NCBI GenBank assembly: GCA_963761905.1
Contig: CAVXIQ010000009.1
Location: 21,352 to 85,351 of the forward strand
DNA: 64,000 nt
Reading direction: 5' to 3'
Origin: Gaiellasilicea sp963761905
GTDB lineage: Bacteria > Actinomycetota > Thermoleophilia > Gaiellales > Gaiellaceae
The position numbers were made by a program, and so were the translations under genes. Below the pieces are notes generated by a model, which made no database searches, was not told the DNA's origin, and saw nothing but the letters and a program-made list of their open reading frames with translations. Shown here piece after piece: positions 9,835 to 18,678 of the stretch (the stretch's first letter is position 1; the number at the start of each line of letters is the position of its first letter).

Positions 9835-10583
9835 ACGGCGATCTCGAACTCGCGCAAGACGTCGTTCAGCGACGTCTTCAGGTCGGTCGACTCGTTCCGC
9901 TCGCCGACGATCAGGGCGCACGGCAGGCCGTAGGTACCCGCCGGGAACTCTTTCTGCCGGACGCCGGGCAGCACCACGGCGCGCGGCGGCACGACGCCGC
10001 GCCGCTCGACCGGTTCCGATCCGGTGACGTCGATGATCGGCACGGATGCGGAGAGAACCACGTTCGGCGCGATCACCGCGCCAGCTCCGACCCGCACGCC
10101 TTCGACGACGATCGCCCGCGAGCCGACGAACGCGCCGTCCTCGATCACGACCGGGCTCGCCTGCGGCGGCTCGAGGACGCCGCCGATCCCGACGCCGCCG
10201 GAGAGATGGACGTCCGCGCCGATCTGCGCGCACGAGCCGACAGTCGCCCATGTGTCGACCATCGTCCTCGGCCCGACCCAGGCGCCGATGTTCACGTAGC
10301 CCGGCATCAGAACGACGCCCTCCGAGAGAAAGGAACCGTAGCGCGCGATCCCCGGAGGAACGACGCGGACACCGCGCTCGGCGTAATCCGTCTTCACCGG
10401 AATCTTGTCGAGGAACTGGAGCCCGCCGGCGTGCATCGGCTCCACCTTCCGCAACCGGAAGAACTCGAGGATCGCGAGCTTCGCCTCGACGTCGACGACC
10501 CACTCGCCGTCGACCTGCTCCGCCACGCGCCGCTCGCCGCGGTCGAGCGCGGCCACGATCTCGACCGCGAGCTCGGGCGTCAC
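9831..10583 (-). CDS. dapD: Tetrahydrodipicolinate N-succinyltransferase
   Basis: Left-handed parallel beta-helix acyltransferase that succinylates tetrahydrodipicolinate, the first committed step of the succinylase DAP route. Recognisable segments are GYVNIGAWVGPRTMVDTWAT, GSCAQIGADVHLSGGVGIGG and GAFVGSRAIVVEG, all hexapeptide repeats, and the C-terminal FPAGTYGLPCALI. GTG 10583 is chosen because it overlaps the dapC stop as GTGA, giving 250 aa; an upstream in-frame start at 10619 would lie inside dapC. It overlaps the end of dapF by 3 nt in the opposite orientation. Confidence 0.93.
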   Translation of the reverse strand: MTPELAVEIVAALDRGERRVAEQVDGEWVVDVEAKLAILEFFRLRKVEPMHAGGLQFLDKIPVKTDYAERGVRVVPPGIARYGSFLSEGVVLMPGYVNIGAWVGPRTMVDTWATVGSCAQIGADVHLSGGVGIGGVLEPPQASPVVIEDGAFVGSRAIVVEGVRVGAGAVIAPNVVLSASVPIIDVTGSEPVERRGVVPPRAVVLPGVRQKEFPAGTYGLPCALIVGERNESTDLKTSLNDVLREFEIAV

Positions 10584-11728
10584 AGCACGTCCTCCAGGAT
10601 CGCGACCGCGCGGGCGCACTCCTCCTCGGACGGGACGAGCGCGACGCGGACGTACCCCTCGCCGGCTGCGCCGAGATACGACCCGGGCGCGACCAGGATC
10701 CCGTGCTCGAGCAGCCGCTCCGCGAAGCCCTCTGAGCTCTCACTGGGGGGAACCTCGAGCCAGAGGTACATCGTCGCCTCGCTGCCGGCGACGCGGATGC
10801 CCTTGCGGCCGAAGAGCTCGAGCAGGAGCGAGCGCTTGCGGCGGTAGCGCTCGCGGGTCGCGGCGACGTGCTCCTCGTCGCCCCAGGCGACGATCGACGC
10901 ACGCTGGACGAACTCCTGCGGTGCTGTGCCGACGGTGGGCCGGAAGGCCTTCAGGGCCGAGACCAGCTGCGGATCTCCTGCCACGAAGCCGCTCCGGTAG
11001 CCGGTCATCGACGAGCGCTTGGAGAGCGTGTTGAACACCGCCACGTTGGTGAGATCGGCGAGCTGCAGCGCCGATGCCGGCGGCTCCTCGAACCAGAGCT
11101 CCGTGTAGGCCTCGTCCGAGGCGAGGACGAAGCCGTGCTCTCGCGCGAGCCCCGCCAGCCGCTCGTAGAACGCGAGCGGAGCGACCGCGCAGGTCGGGTT
11201 GTTCGGGTAGTTGACCCAGAAGACGGCGAGCCGGCTCCAGGTCTCCTCGTCGATCGCGTCGAGGTCCGGCAGGAACCCTCTCTGCTCGCGCAGCGGCAGC
11301 GCGAGCGGTCGCGCGCCGGCGAAGAGGGCGCCGCGCTCGTAGACGGGGTAGCCGGGCTCGGTATAGGCCACCGTGTCCCTGCCGGCGTCGAGATCGACCA
11401 CGACCTGCGGGAAGCTGAAGATCGCCTCCTTGCTTCCGAGCGTCGGAATCACCTGCGTGTCCGGGTCGAGCGTCGTCCCGAAGCGCCGCTCCGCCCAGTC
11501 GGCGATTGCCGCGCGCAGCTCGGGCAAGCCCTGGGCCTGCGGGTAGCCCATCCGGTCGCGGAGCCCGTCGACGAGCGCCTGCCTGATCAGCGGGTCGGTC
11601 GGCTCGCGCGGATCGCCCATCCCGAAGTCGATCACCTCGACCCCACGCGATTCGACCCGCCTGGCCGCCTCGTTCAGTCGGACGAACGGATAGGTCGTCT
11701 GGCGCTCGAGGACTGGCGAGATCGGCAC
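10580..11728 (-). CDS. dapC: Succinyldiaminopimelate aminotransferase
   Basis: Fold type I PLP aminotransferase of 382 aa. It makes N-succinyl-LL-diaminopimelate from the keto precursor using glutamate. The family marks are DFGMGDPREPTD near the N-terminus, FWVNYPNNPTCAVAP in the middle, SDEAYTELW, and the Schiff-base lysine in NTLSKRSSMTGYRSGF. Placement between dapD and dapE supports the DapC assignment over a general aminotransferase. The stop codon is coupled to dapD. Confidence 0.9.
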   Translation of the reverse strand: MPISPVLERQTTYPFVRLNEAARRVESRGVEVIDFGMGDPREPTDPLIRQALVDGLRDRMGYPQAQGLPELRAAIADWAERRFGTTLDPDTQVIPTLGSKEAIFSFPQVVVDLDAGRDTVAYTEPGYPVYERGALFAGARPLALPLREQRGFLPDLDAIDEETWSRLAVFWVNYPNNPTCAVAPLAFYERLAGLAREHGFVLASDEAYTELWFEEPPASALQLADLTNVAVFNTLSKRSSMTGYRSGFVAGDPQLVSALKAFRPTVGTAPQEFVQRASIVAWGDEEHVAATRERYRRKRSLLLELFGRKGIRVAGSEATMYLWLEVPPSESSEGFAERLLEHGILVAPGSYLGAAGEGYVRVALVPSEEECARAVAILEDVL

Positions 11729-11732
11729 GGGC

Positions 11733-12812
11733 TCAGACGCTACCGGTGAGAAACGCCCAGAGCGACGTGTACGCCTTCACGAGCGCCGCGATCTCCACGC
11801 GCTCGTCGCGTCGGTGCGCGTACCTCGTCGCCCCGGGGCCGAAGTTGACCGCGTCGATCCCGCGGGCCGTGAAGTCGGCCACGTTCGTCCAGGCCTGCTT
11901 CGGCTCGAGCGCGAGGTCGGCGGTAGCGCGAAGGCGCTGCACGAGCGGCGAGTCGGTGACGACGCGCGCCGGCGGAGAGTCGCCGTCATGCTCGTAGGTC
12001 GCGCCGGCGGCGAGAAAGCTGCGGAGGTACGCGTCCGCGCTCTCCGGCGAGCGATCCGGCGCGTACCGGAAGTTGACGTTCGCCTCGACCCGGTCGGGGA
12101 TGACGTTCGTCGCGATCCCTCCTTCGATCCGAGTGATGCTCGCGACCTCGGTGAACGTGAGCCCGCCGATCTCGACTGGGCGAGGCTCGAGTTCCGCATA
12201 CGGCCGCAGACCTTCGAGCGCACGCTCGATCGCGTTCTCGGCCAGCCAGGGCCTGGCCGAGTGGCCGCTCACGCCGTGAAACACGAGTCGCGCATTCAGG
12301 TTGCCGAGGCAGCCCGCCTGGATCGTGCAGTCGGTGGGCTCGAGCAGGATCGCGAGCTCAGCGTCGTGAACCTGGGGAACGCTCTCGAAGAAGTGCGGAA
12401 GCGCGCTCTCGGACGCGGGCAGCTCCTCTCTGGGAAAGAAGAGGAAGGTGAGCTCCACGTCTTGCGTCGCACGGAGATCCCCCCACGCCTGTGCGAGCTC
12501 GATCATCACCGCAACCCCGGCCTTCATGTCGCTGGCCCCGAGGCCGACCACCTCGGTTTCGGTGGTGTGACCGGGGATGTTGCCCTGTGCGGGAACCGTG
12601 TCGAGATGGCCCGCGAGGACCACGACCGGCCGGCCGTCGCCGTTTCCGCCGTACCAGAGCGTCTCCCCGTCGCGCCAGGTCGGCTCGCCGACGGCAGCCT
12701 CGACGTAGGCGGCGATCTCCGCCTCGTTCCGGCTCTCCGAGGCGATGTCGATCAGGTCGAGGGTCCGCGCGGCCAGCCGCCGGGCGAGATCCGATTCCGC
12801 GGGGCCTGACAC
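11733..12812 (-). CDS. dapE: Succinyl-diaminopimelate desuccinylase
   Basis: Zinc metallopeptidase of the M20 family that removes succinate to give LL-diaminopimelate. The metal ligands are visible in LAGHLDTVPAQGN and LGASDMKAGVAV, followed by FFPREELPA with the general-base Glu and GVSGHSARPW in the dimerisation lid. GTG 12812 gives 359 aa and sits 7 nt from a CACGCT -10 hexamer. ATG 12836 in the same frame is an alternative. It completes the dapD, dapC, dapE set, with 4 nt to dapC. Confidence 0.9.
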   Translation of the reverse strand: MSGPAESDLARRLAARTLDLIDIASESRNEAEIAAYVEAAVGEPTWRDGETLWYGGNGDGRPVVVLAGHLDTVPAQGNIPGHTTETEVVGLGASDMKAGVAVMIELAQAWGDLRATQDVELTFLFFPREELPASESALPHFFESVPQVHDAELAILLEPTDCTIQAGCLGNLNARLVFHGVSGHSARPWLAENAIERALEGLRPYAELEPRPVEIGGLTFTEVASITRIEGGIATNVIPDRVEANVNFRYAPDRSPESADAYLRSFLAAGATYEHDGDSPPARVVTDSPLVQRLRATADLALEPKQAWTNVADFTARGIDAVNFGPGATRYAHRRDERVEIAALVKAYTSLWAFLTGSV

Positions 12813-12819
12813 GGCGCCC

Positions 12820-12832
12820 AGCGTGGCACAAT
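12820..12832. promoter_or_regulatory. Divergent overlapping -10 elements of dapE and hflX
   Basis: On the plus strand CACAAT (12827-12832) is 7 nt before the hflX GTG. On the minus strand CACGCT (12825-12820) is 7 nt before the dapE GTG 12812. Both transcripts would be leaderless, and the two promoters lie almost back to back. Confidence 0.45.
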
Positions 12833-12839
12833 CCATCGC

Positions 12840-14195
12840 GTGACGACGCGTCAGCCAGAACCTCAGCCGGGCGCCGAGCCCGAGCGGGGGTTCGTGCTGG
12901 CACTCCTGCCGCGGGGGGTCGACGAAGACGACGAGCTGGCGGAACTCCAGGAGCTTGCTCGAACGGCGCTCGTCGAGCCGGTCGCTCAGCTCGTGCAGCA
13001 GCGCTCCCGTCCCGATCCGCGCATGTATGTCGGCAAGGGAAAGCTCGAGGAGCTGAAGACCGCGTACGCGAAGGCCGAGGCGGATGTGCTCCTCGTCGAC
13101 GGCGAGCTCGATCCGACGCAGCAGCGAACGCTCGAGAATGCCCTCGACGCCCGGGTCGTCGACCGGACGCAGCTGATCCTCGACATCTTCGCCCAGCATG
13201 CGACGAGCGCCGAGGGGAAGCTCCAGGTCGAGCTCGCGCAGCTCGAGTACAACCTGCCCCGGATGCGCGGGATGTGGAAGCACCTCGAGCGCCTTGGCGG
13301 CGGCACCGGCGCCGTCGGCGCCGGCGTCGGCACGCGTGGCCCCGGCGAGTCCCAGCTCGAGACCGACCGCCGGCTAGCGAACCGGAGGGTCGTCGTCCTC
13401 CGGCGGCGGCTGAAGGAGATCGAGAAGCAGCGCGGGCTTCGGCGGAGGGAGCGCGAGCGCACGCAGGTTCCGACCGTCGCGCTCGCCGGCTACACGAACG
13501 TCGGCAAGTCGACGCTCCTGAACGCGCTGACCAACGCCGACGTCTCGGTCGACGACCGGCTCTTCGAGACCCTCGACCCGACGACGCGCAGCTTCGAGCA
13601 CGAGGGCAAGCGCTACCTCGTCACCGACACCGTCGGGTTCATCCGGCGGCTGCCGACCCAGCTCGTCGAGGGGTTCGCGTCGACGCTCGAGGAGACCCTC
13701 GTCGCCGACCTGATCCTGCACGTCGTCGACGCCTCGGTGGGGGACGAGAAGCTCGAGGAGATGATCGGCTCCGTCGACACCGTGCTCGCCGAGATCGGCG
13801 CCGACCAGGTGCCGCTCGAGCTCGTCCTGAACAAGATCGACCGGCTCGACCCGCTCGGCAGGCGCCGGCTTGCGAATCGCTTTCCCGGCTCTCCCCAGAT
13901 CTCGGCCGCGACAGGAGTCGGAATCGACGAGCTACGACGGCGGATCGCCGAGCGCTTCTCGGATCGCTTCGTCGACGTTCGCCTGCTCCTCCCGTACGAG
14001 GACGGAGGCAAGCTCGCAGAGCTGTACGCCCTCGGAGCGCCTATCGACGAGCGCGAGGACGGGGAGGAGGGCGTGCTCGTGCGCGCGCGGCTGCCCCAGC
14101 GGGAGGTCCGGCGTTTCGCGCGGTATCTCGTCGCGCGATCCGAGGAGCCGGCCACGGTCGAACCGCGCGCCGATTCCGCGGTCGAACGCCGTTGA
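12840..14195 (+). CDS. hflX: GTPase HflX
   Basis: Ribosome-associated GTPase of 451 aa that splits stalled 70S ribosomes under stress. The N-terminal domain contains DPRMYVGKGKLEEL, the HflX signature, then a glycine-rich loop (RLGGGTGAVGAGVGTRGPGE) and a coiled coil. The G domain begins with GYTNVGKSTLLN at about residue 217, followed by DTVGFIRRLP (G3) and NKIDRLD (G4). The extension past the G domain is typical. Start GTG 12840 follows a leaderless-type -10. The stop overlaps dut as TTGA. Confidence 0.95.
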   Translation: MTTRQPEPQPGAEPERGFVLALLPRGVDEDDELAELQELARTALVEPVAQLVQQRSRPDPRMYVGKGKLEELKTAYAKAEADVLLVDGELDPTQQRTLENALDARVVDRTQLILDIFAQHATSAEGKLQVELAQLEYNLPRMRGMWKHLERLGGGTGAVGAGVGTRGPGESQLETDRRLANRRVVVLRRRLKEIEKQRGLRRRERERTQVPTVALAGYTNVGKSTLLNALTNADVSVDDRLFETLDPTTRSFEHEGKRYLVTDTVGFIRRLPTQLVEGFASTLEETLVADLILHVVDASVGDEKLEEMIGSVDTVLAEIGADQVPLELVLNKIDRLDPLGRRRLANRFPGSPQISAATGVGIDELRRRIAERFSDRFVDVRLLLPYEDGGKLAELYALGAPIDEREDGEEGVLVRARLPQREVRRFARYLVARSEEPATVEPRADSAVERR

Positions 14196-14626
14196 CTCAG
14201 CTCGCGATCACGCGACTGCGCCCGGAAGCGACGATTCCCGAGCGCGCCTACGAGGGCGATGCCGGTCTCGACCTGGCGGCGTGCGAGCGGGTGGAGCTCG
14301 GGCCAGGCGAGCGGGCGACGGTCGGAACCGGGCTCGCCGTCGCGATTCCCGAGGGCCATGCAGGCTTCGTGCAGCCGCGCTCGGGACTTGCGGCGAGCCA
14401 CGGGATCACGATCGTCAACTCGCCGGGGCTGATCGACGAGGGCTATCGCGGCGAGCTTCGGATCGTGCTCCTGAACACGGACGGAAAGCAGCGTTTCGTG
14501 GTCGAACCGGGCATGCGAATCGCGCAGCTCGTGGTGCTCGCCCTTCCCCAGCTGGAGCTGGTCGAGGTCGACGAGCTGCCCGCCAGCGAGCGCGGCGCCC
14601 GCGGTTTTGGGTCGTCGCGGGCGTAG
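14192..14626 (+). CDS. dut: dUTP diphosphatase
   Basis: Trimeric dUTPase of 144 aa that hydrolyses dUTP to dUMP and PPi, keeping uracil out of DNA and feeding dTMP synthesis. All five motifs are recognisable: GDAGLDLAA, the PRSGLAASHGI substrate loop, NSPGLIDEGYRGEL with the catalytic Asp, RIAQLV, and the C-terminal arm RGARGFGSS. The start is TTG 14192, overlapping the hflX stop as TTGA. Confidence 0.93.
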   Translation: MTQLAITRLRPEATIPERAYEGDAGLDLAACERVELGPGERATVGTGLAVAIPEGHAGFVQPRSGLAASHGITIVNSPGLIDEGYRGELRIVLLNTDGKQRFVVEPGMRIAQLVVLALPQLELVEVDELPASERGARGFGSSRA

Positions 14627-14628
14627 GA

Positions 14629-15081
14629 GTGAGGCTCGAGCCGCGAATCCGGGTCTCGGCGATGCTGCGCTGGCACGGGCGGATCCTGCTCTGCCGTCAC
14701 GCCAAGCGGAGCGGCGACGTCTGGCTGCTTCCCGGTGGAGGAGTGAAGTCCGGCGAGAGCCTGATGGTCGCGCTGGCGCGAGAGCTGGCGGAGGAGGTCG
14801 GGATCGAGGCGCCACCGGTAGAAGGGCCGGTGGCACTCGTCGATTCGATCGCTCCGGCGCGCTCGCTGAGCACGAAGCACGTCGTCCACATCATCTTCGC
14901 GGGCGACGTCGACGGCTCGCTCGAGGATGTGGTCTCCCAGGACGAGGCGGTGAGCGAGCATCGACTCTTCGCGCTCGACGAGCTCGACGGGATCGTCGTC
15001 CACCCACCGATCCAGCGATTTCTCCAGCGCTGGCAGCCGGGCGACCCTGCGGTCTATCTGGGAGCGCTCTGGCGGCCCTAG
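14629..15081 (+). CDS. Nudix hydrolase
   Basis: Nudix protein of 150 aa starting at GTG 14629, 2 nt after dut. The Nudix box is complete: GGGVKSGESLMVALARELAE, then EVGI, matching G-x5-E-x7-REUxEExGU, preceded by VWLLPGGG. The family hydrolyses nucleoside diphosphates linked to another moiety. The substrate is not predictable, but the close coupling to dut suggests a role in nucleotide pool cleaning. The C-terminus is WQPGDPAVYLGALWRP. Confidence 0.85.
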   Translation: MRLEPRIRVSAMLRWHGRILLCRHAKRSGDVWLLPGGGVKSGESLMVALARELAEEVGIEAPPVEGPVALVDSIAPARSLSTKHVVHIIFAGDVDGSLEDVVSQDEAVSEHRLFALDELDGIVVHPPIQRFLQRWQPGDPAVYLGALWRP

Positions 15082-15115
15082 GTGGCAGCCGCGTGGAGCA
15101 TCCTCGCTCACTGAG

Positions 15116-15121
15116 TAGGAT
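15116..15121 (+). promoter_or_regulatory. -10 element TAGGAT, leaderless type
   Basis: TAGGAT is followed by 6 nt and then the ATG at 15128. No Shine-Dalgarno sequence is present. Confidence 0.6.
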
Positions 15122-15127
15122 CGCCGG

Positions 15128-16513
15128 ATGGCGCACGACGAGCTGCTGAGGCTCACCGTCGATCACGCCGCCCGCTACCTGGACTCACTCGGGGAGCGTT
15201 CGGTGGCGGCAAGTTCGACGATCGAGGAGCTGCGGGAAGCACTCGGCGGGCCCCTCTCCGACGACGGGATCGCCGATGCGGAGGTCGTCGCGGAGCTTGT
15301 CGCGGGAGCCGAGCCGGGTGTCGTCGGAACGCAGACCGGGCGCTATTTCGGCTTCGTGATCGGAAGCGCGCTGCCGGCGTCGGTGGCGGCGGACTGGCTC
15401 GCGACCACGTGGGATCAGAACGGCTTCTCGGTCGTCACCTCGCCTGCCGCCGCGGCCGTCGAAGAGATCGCCGCGGGGTGGCTCGCCGAGCTGCTCGGCC
15501 TGCCCGACGGTGTCTCGAGCGGGTTCGTCACCGGCGCCCAGGGCGCGAACACGACTGCGCTTGCGGCTGCGCGACAGCACGTCCTGACCCGCGCGGGATG
15601 GGACGTCGCTCGTGACGGGCTCGTCGGCGCCCCGCGGATTCGCGTCGTCGCCGGTGCGGAGCGACACGTCACGATCGACCGTTCGCTCCGGCTGCTCGGG
15701 CTCGGAACCGCCTGTCTCGAGCTCGTCCCAGCGGACGGTCAGGGCAGGATGCGCGTCGATGCGCTCCACGAGACACTCGAGGCAGCGGAGGCGCCCACGA
15801 TCGTCTGCGCCCAAGCGGGCAACGTCAACACCGGCGCGGTCGACCCCCTCGCAGCGATCGCGGACGCGTGCGAGCCCACGGAAGCCTGGATCCACGTCGA
15901 CGGCGCCTTCGGGCTCTGGGCGGCCGCGAGCCCGCGGTATCGCGAACTCGTCGACGGCGTCGAACGGGCGGATTCGTGGGCCGCGGATGCCCACAAGTGG
16001 CTCAACGTCCCGTACGACTGCGGGATCGTTTTCACGAGGCATGCCAACGCGCATGCCGACGCCATGGCGGTCGCGGCCAGCTATCTCCAGCGCGCTGGCG
16101 GTCGCAGTCCCTCCGACTGGGTTCCGGAGTCGTCTCGCCGCGCGCGCGGGTTCGCTGTCTGGGCGGCGTTGAGGTCGCTCGGGCGCAACGGCGTGGCCCA
16201 TCTGGTCGACCGGTGCTGCGAGCACGCCCGCCGGTTCGCCGAGCTGCTGGCCGCCGAGCCCGGCGTCGAGATCCTCAACGAGATTTGTCTCAACCAGGTT
16301 CTCGTCCGCTTCCACGACGACGACCAGACGACGCGCGAGGTGGTTCGCCGCGTTCAGGACAGCGGCGTCTGCTGGCTCGGCGCCACGGACTGGCAGGGCC
16401 GAGCGGCGATGCGGATCTCCGTCTCGAGCTTCCGGACGACGGCCGACGACGTCGACCGCTCGGCGGCGGCGATCCTAGAAGCGGCCGCCGCGAGCTCTGG
16501 CGCGCTGCGCTGA
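15128..16513 (+). CDS. Pyridoxal-dependent decarboxylase family protein
   Basis: Group II PLP decarboxylase-type protein of 461 aa, related to glutamate, aromatic amino acid and 2,4-diaminobutyrate decarboxylases. Key segments are FGFVIGSALPASVAADWLAT, GFVTGAQGANTTALAAARQ for the phosphate-binding loop, HVDGAFGLWAA with the PLP-N1 Asp, and DAHKWLNVPYDCG with Schiff-base Lys290. Many actinobacterial relatives are annotated simply as aspartate aminotransferase family proteins. The substrate is open. The gene is monocistronic, with its own leaderless-type promoter, and convergent with gatD, whose 3' end it overlaps by 39 nt. Confidence 0.82.
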   Translation: MAHDELLRLTVDHAARYLDSLGERSVAASSTIEELREALGGPLSDDGIADAEVVAELVAGAEPGVVGTQTGRYFGFVIGSALPASVAADWLATTWDQNGFSVVTSPAAAAVEEIAAGWLAELLGLPDGVSSGFVTGAQGANTTALAAARQHVLTRAGWDVARDGLVGAPRIRVVAGAERHVTIDRSLRLLGLGTACLELVPADGQGRMRVDALHETLEAAEAPTIVCAQAGNVNTGAVDPLAAIADACEPTEAWIHVDGAFGLWAAASPRYRELVDGVERADSWAADAHKWLNVPYDCGIVFTRHANAHADAMAVAASYLQRAGGRSPSDWVPESSRRARGFAVWAALRSLGRNGVAHLVDRCCEHARRFAELLAAEPGVEILNEICLNQVLVRFHDDDQTTREVVRRVQDSGVCWLGATDWQGRAAMRISVSSFRTTADDVDRSAAAILEAAAASSGALR

Positions 16514-17227
16514 CACGGCGTGGGCGTTGGCCTCGAGCGTGTCGTCGAGCGGCTCCAGCTCCGGCGGCTCGGTTTCCGCGGCGTGAGCGAGCGCCTGCGC
16601 GAGCAGCCAGTCGGCGAGCCAGGGGTTGCGCGGTAGCAGCGGGCCGTGCAGGTACGTGCCGATCGCCCGGCCGACCCGACAGCCTTCGTAGCCGGACTCT
16701 CCGTCGTTTCCGAAGCCTGCGACGACCCGACCGAGCGGCTCGGCGCCGGGGTCGAGCCGGGTTCGGCCCGCGTGATTCTCGAACCCGGCGATGGTTCGCC
16801 GCTTGCCTGGCTCGAGCTCGCACTCGAGCAGAACGTCACCGATCATTCGCCGTTCCCCGGCGACCGTCTCATGCGGGAAGAGGCCGACACCGGGCAGGTC
16901 GGCGCCACGGAGGCCCCGATAGCCTCGGCCGAGGAGCTGATAGCCACCGCAGACGGCGAGGAGCGCCGCTCCGGCGGCTACCGCCGACTCGATCGCGACG
17001 GCCTTTGCGGCGAGGTCGCCGGCGACGAGCGCCTGCTCGCGATCCTGGCCGCCGCCGATGTAGAGCAGATCGTGAGCCCCCGGCTGCAGGTCGTTCCCGA
17101 AGCCGATTGCCTCGACGACGAGCTCGTGCCCTCGCAGCGACGCTCGGCGGGCGAGAACGGCGACGTTGCCGCGATCGGCGTAGATGTTCAGGTAGTCCGG
17201 ATAGAGGTGTCCCATCCGGATCTTCAC
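16475..17227 (-). CDS. gatD: Lipid II isoglutaminyl synthase, glutaminase subunit GatD
   Basis: CobB/CobQ-like class I glutamine amidotransferase of 250 aa that supplies ammonia to MurT for amidation of the second-position D-glutamate of lipid II. The nucleophile Cys93 lies in LLAVCGGYQLLG, and the catalytic His is in GTYLHGPLLPRNP. HLYPDYLNIYADRGN near the N-terminus is characteristic of GatD. Start GTG 17227 overlaps the murT stop as GTGA. The C-terminal 38 nt lie under the convergent decarboxylase gene. The last 20 or so residues look like a variable tail. Confidence 0.93.
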   Translation of the reverse strand: MKIRMGHLYPDYLNIYADRGNVAVLARRASLRGHELVVEAIGFGNDLQPGAHDLLYIGGGQDREQALVAGDLAAKAVAIESAVAAGAALLAVCGGYQLLGRGYRGLRGADLPGVGLFPHETVAGERRMIGDVLLECELEPGKRRTIAGFENHAGRTRLDPGAEPLGRVVAGFGNDGESGYEGCRVGRAIGTYLHGPLLPRNPWLADWLLAQALAHAAETEPPELEPLDDTLEANAHAVSAQRARARGGRF

Positions 17228-18594
17228 GACCCCGCCTCCCAGTAGGGCCGCGTCAGACCCCGCTCGGCGACGATCCGCTGCAGTGCGAGCATCGCGGTGT
17301 AGGTCGGCAGGACGACGAGCTCGCCTCCGGCCGGCGTCAGCTCGAGCGCGCGATCGAGAGCCCGCTCCAGCTCCGGTTGCAGCTCGAGCGCGCTCTCTTC
17401 GAGTCCGCCGTACGTGCAGCGGAGCGCCAGTTCCGCAGCACGGTCACCGGAGACGACGACCCGCTCCGCTCGCGCGAGCAACGGCTCGAGATCGATGTCC
17501 CAGATCCACGACACGTCCTTCCCGTCCGCGATCGCGTCGTTCAGAGCGAGCAGGAGCACCGGCGGCGCGTCGCCGTCTTCGAGCGTCCGGACGACCTCGT
17601 TCGCGCCTGCAGGGTTCTTGATCAGGAGGACGAGGATCGACTTGTCGCCGCTCGCGATCCGCTCGAAGCGACCGAAGGCTGCGTCGAAGCGGCCGAGACC
17701 GAGCCTGATCTCCTCCAGGCTCGAGCCGAGCGTCTGGGCGAGCGCGGCGGCACCGACCGCGTTGTACACGTTGTAGAGGCCGGGCAGCCGCAGCTCGACG
17801 CGAGTCGAACCCTCCGGTGTCACGAGCTCGAACGCCGCGCTGTCGAGCCCCGCGAGCTCGATCTCCCGGGCGACTACCTGAAGCTCAGGGCGGGCGTGTC
17901 CGCAGGAAGTACAGCGATAGTCGCCGAGATGGCCGACGTAGGCGGCCGCGAACTCGTACGGGTGGCCGCAGACGATGCAGTAGCGCGAGTCCGCCGCGTG
18001 CTGGAGCGACGGACGCGCGTGCCGTGGATCGTCGAGCCCGTAGGCAACGGCGCCGTTCCGGTCGCGGGCCAGGCTGCCGACCTGCGGGTCGTCGCCGTTG
18101 ACGACCAGCGTCGTCGAGTGGGGGAGACCGAGAACCGTGCGTCGCCAGCCGGCCGCAACGTGCTCGAGCTCTCCGTAGCGGTCGAGCTGGTCGCGAAAGA
18201 GGTTGCCGAGCAGGAGCGCGCTCGGCCGAACGCGTCGAACTGCCTCGGGCAGCGCCGCCTCGTCGACCTCCAGGAGGGCGAGCTCCGCCTCGGGGGCGGC
18301 GAGCAGTGCCGACGCCACCCCAGACAGGAGATTGGCGCCCGAGCGATTCCAGGCGAGCCGGATGTCCGGGCCGAGGATCTCCGCGACCATCGCGGTCGTC
18401 GTTGTCTTGCCGTTCGTGGCCGAGACGACGACGGCTCCGCGCTCGAGCCTCGCTGCGAGCGCGTCGATCGCCCCGGGATCGAGCTTCCAGAGCAGCTTTC
18501 CCGGAATCGTCGTGCCTCCGCCCGTTCCCGCGAACCGGGAAAGCCGTGCGGCGGCACGGGCGGCGGCCGCTTCGAGTGCCAGGCGGGCGTTCAT
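17224..18594 (-). CDS. murT: Lipid II isoglutaminyl synthase, MurT subunit
   Basis: Mur-ligase-like ATPase of 456 aa. With GatD it converts D-Glu to D-isoGln in lipid II, needed for efficient crosslinking in many Gram-positives. The ATP loop ATNGKTTT is at residues 59-66. A CxxC...CxxC zinc ribbon (CIVCGHPY and CTSCGHARP) is inserted at about 205-230, and the C-terminal DUF1727 domain contains NPAGANEVVRTL and DVSWIWDIDLEPL. ATG 18594 is supported by a TAGTCT hexamer 8 nt upstream and by alignment of the hydrophobic N-terminus with the family. Confidence 0.94.
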   Translation of the reverse strand: MNARLALEAAAARAAARLSRFAGTGGGTTIPGKLLWKLDPGAIDALAARLERGAVVVSATNGKTTTTAMVAEILGPDIRLAWNRSGANLLSGVASALLAAPEAELALLEVDEAALPEAVRRVRPSALLLGNLFRDQLDRYGELEHVAAGWRRTVLGLPHSTTLVVNGDDPQVGSLARDRNGAVAYGLDDPRHARPSLQHAADSRYCIVCGHPYEFAAAYVGHLGDYRCTSCGHARPELQVVAREIELAGLDSAAFELVTPEGSTRVELRLPGLYNVYNAVGAAALAQTLGSSLEEIRLGLGRFDAAFGRFERIASGDKSILVLLIKNPAGANEVVRTLEDGDAPPVLLLALNDAIADGKDVSWIWDIDLEPLLARAERVVVSGDRAAELALRCTYGGLEESALELQPELERALDRALELTPAGGELVVLPTYTAMLALQRIVAERGLTRPYWEAGS

Positions 18595-18602
18595 CCGCGT
18601 CG

Positions 18603-18608
18603 AGACTA
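18603..18608 (-). promoter_or_regulatory. -10 element TAGTCT for murT-gatD
   Basis: TAGTCT on the minus strand, followed by 8 nt and the murT ATG; leaderless type. Confidence 0.5.
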
Positions 18609-18644
18609 GCCTCTCCCGAAAGGGCCACGGCTGCTCGTGCCCCC

Positions 18645-18672
18645 TTGCAATATTGTCAATCTGCTCTAGACT
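18645..18672 (+). promoter_or_regulatory. Promoter with AT-rich palindrome for the HNH-repeat gene
   Basis: TTGCAA (18645-18650) and TAGACT (18667-18672) are separated by 16 nt, and ATG follows 6 nt after the -10, so the mRNA should be leaderless. The -35 region contains the palindrome CAATATTG (18648-18655) inside a near-symmetric TTGCAATATTGTCAA. It is strikingly AT-rich for this genome and is a plausible operator. Confidence 0.6.
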
Positions 18673-18678
18673 ACTTGC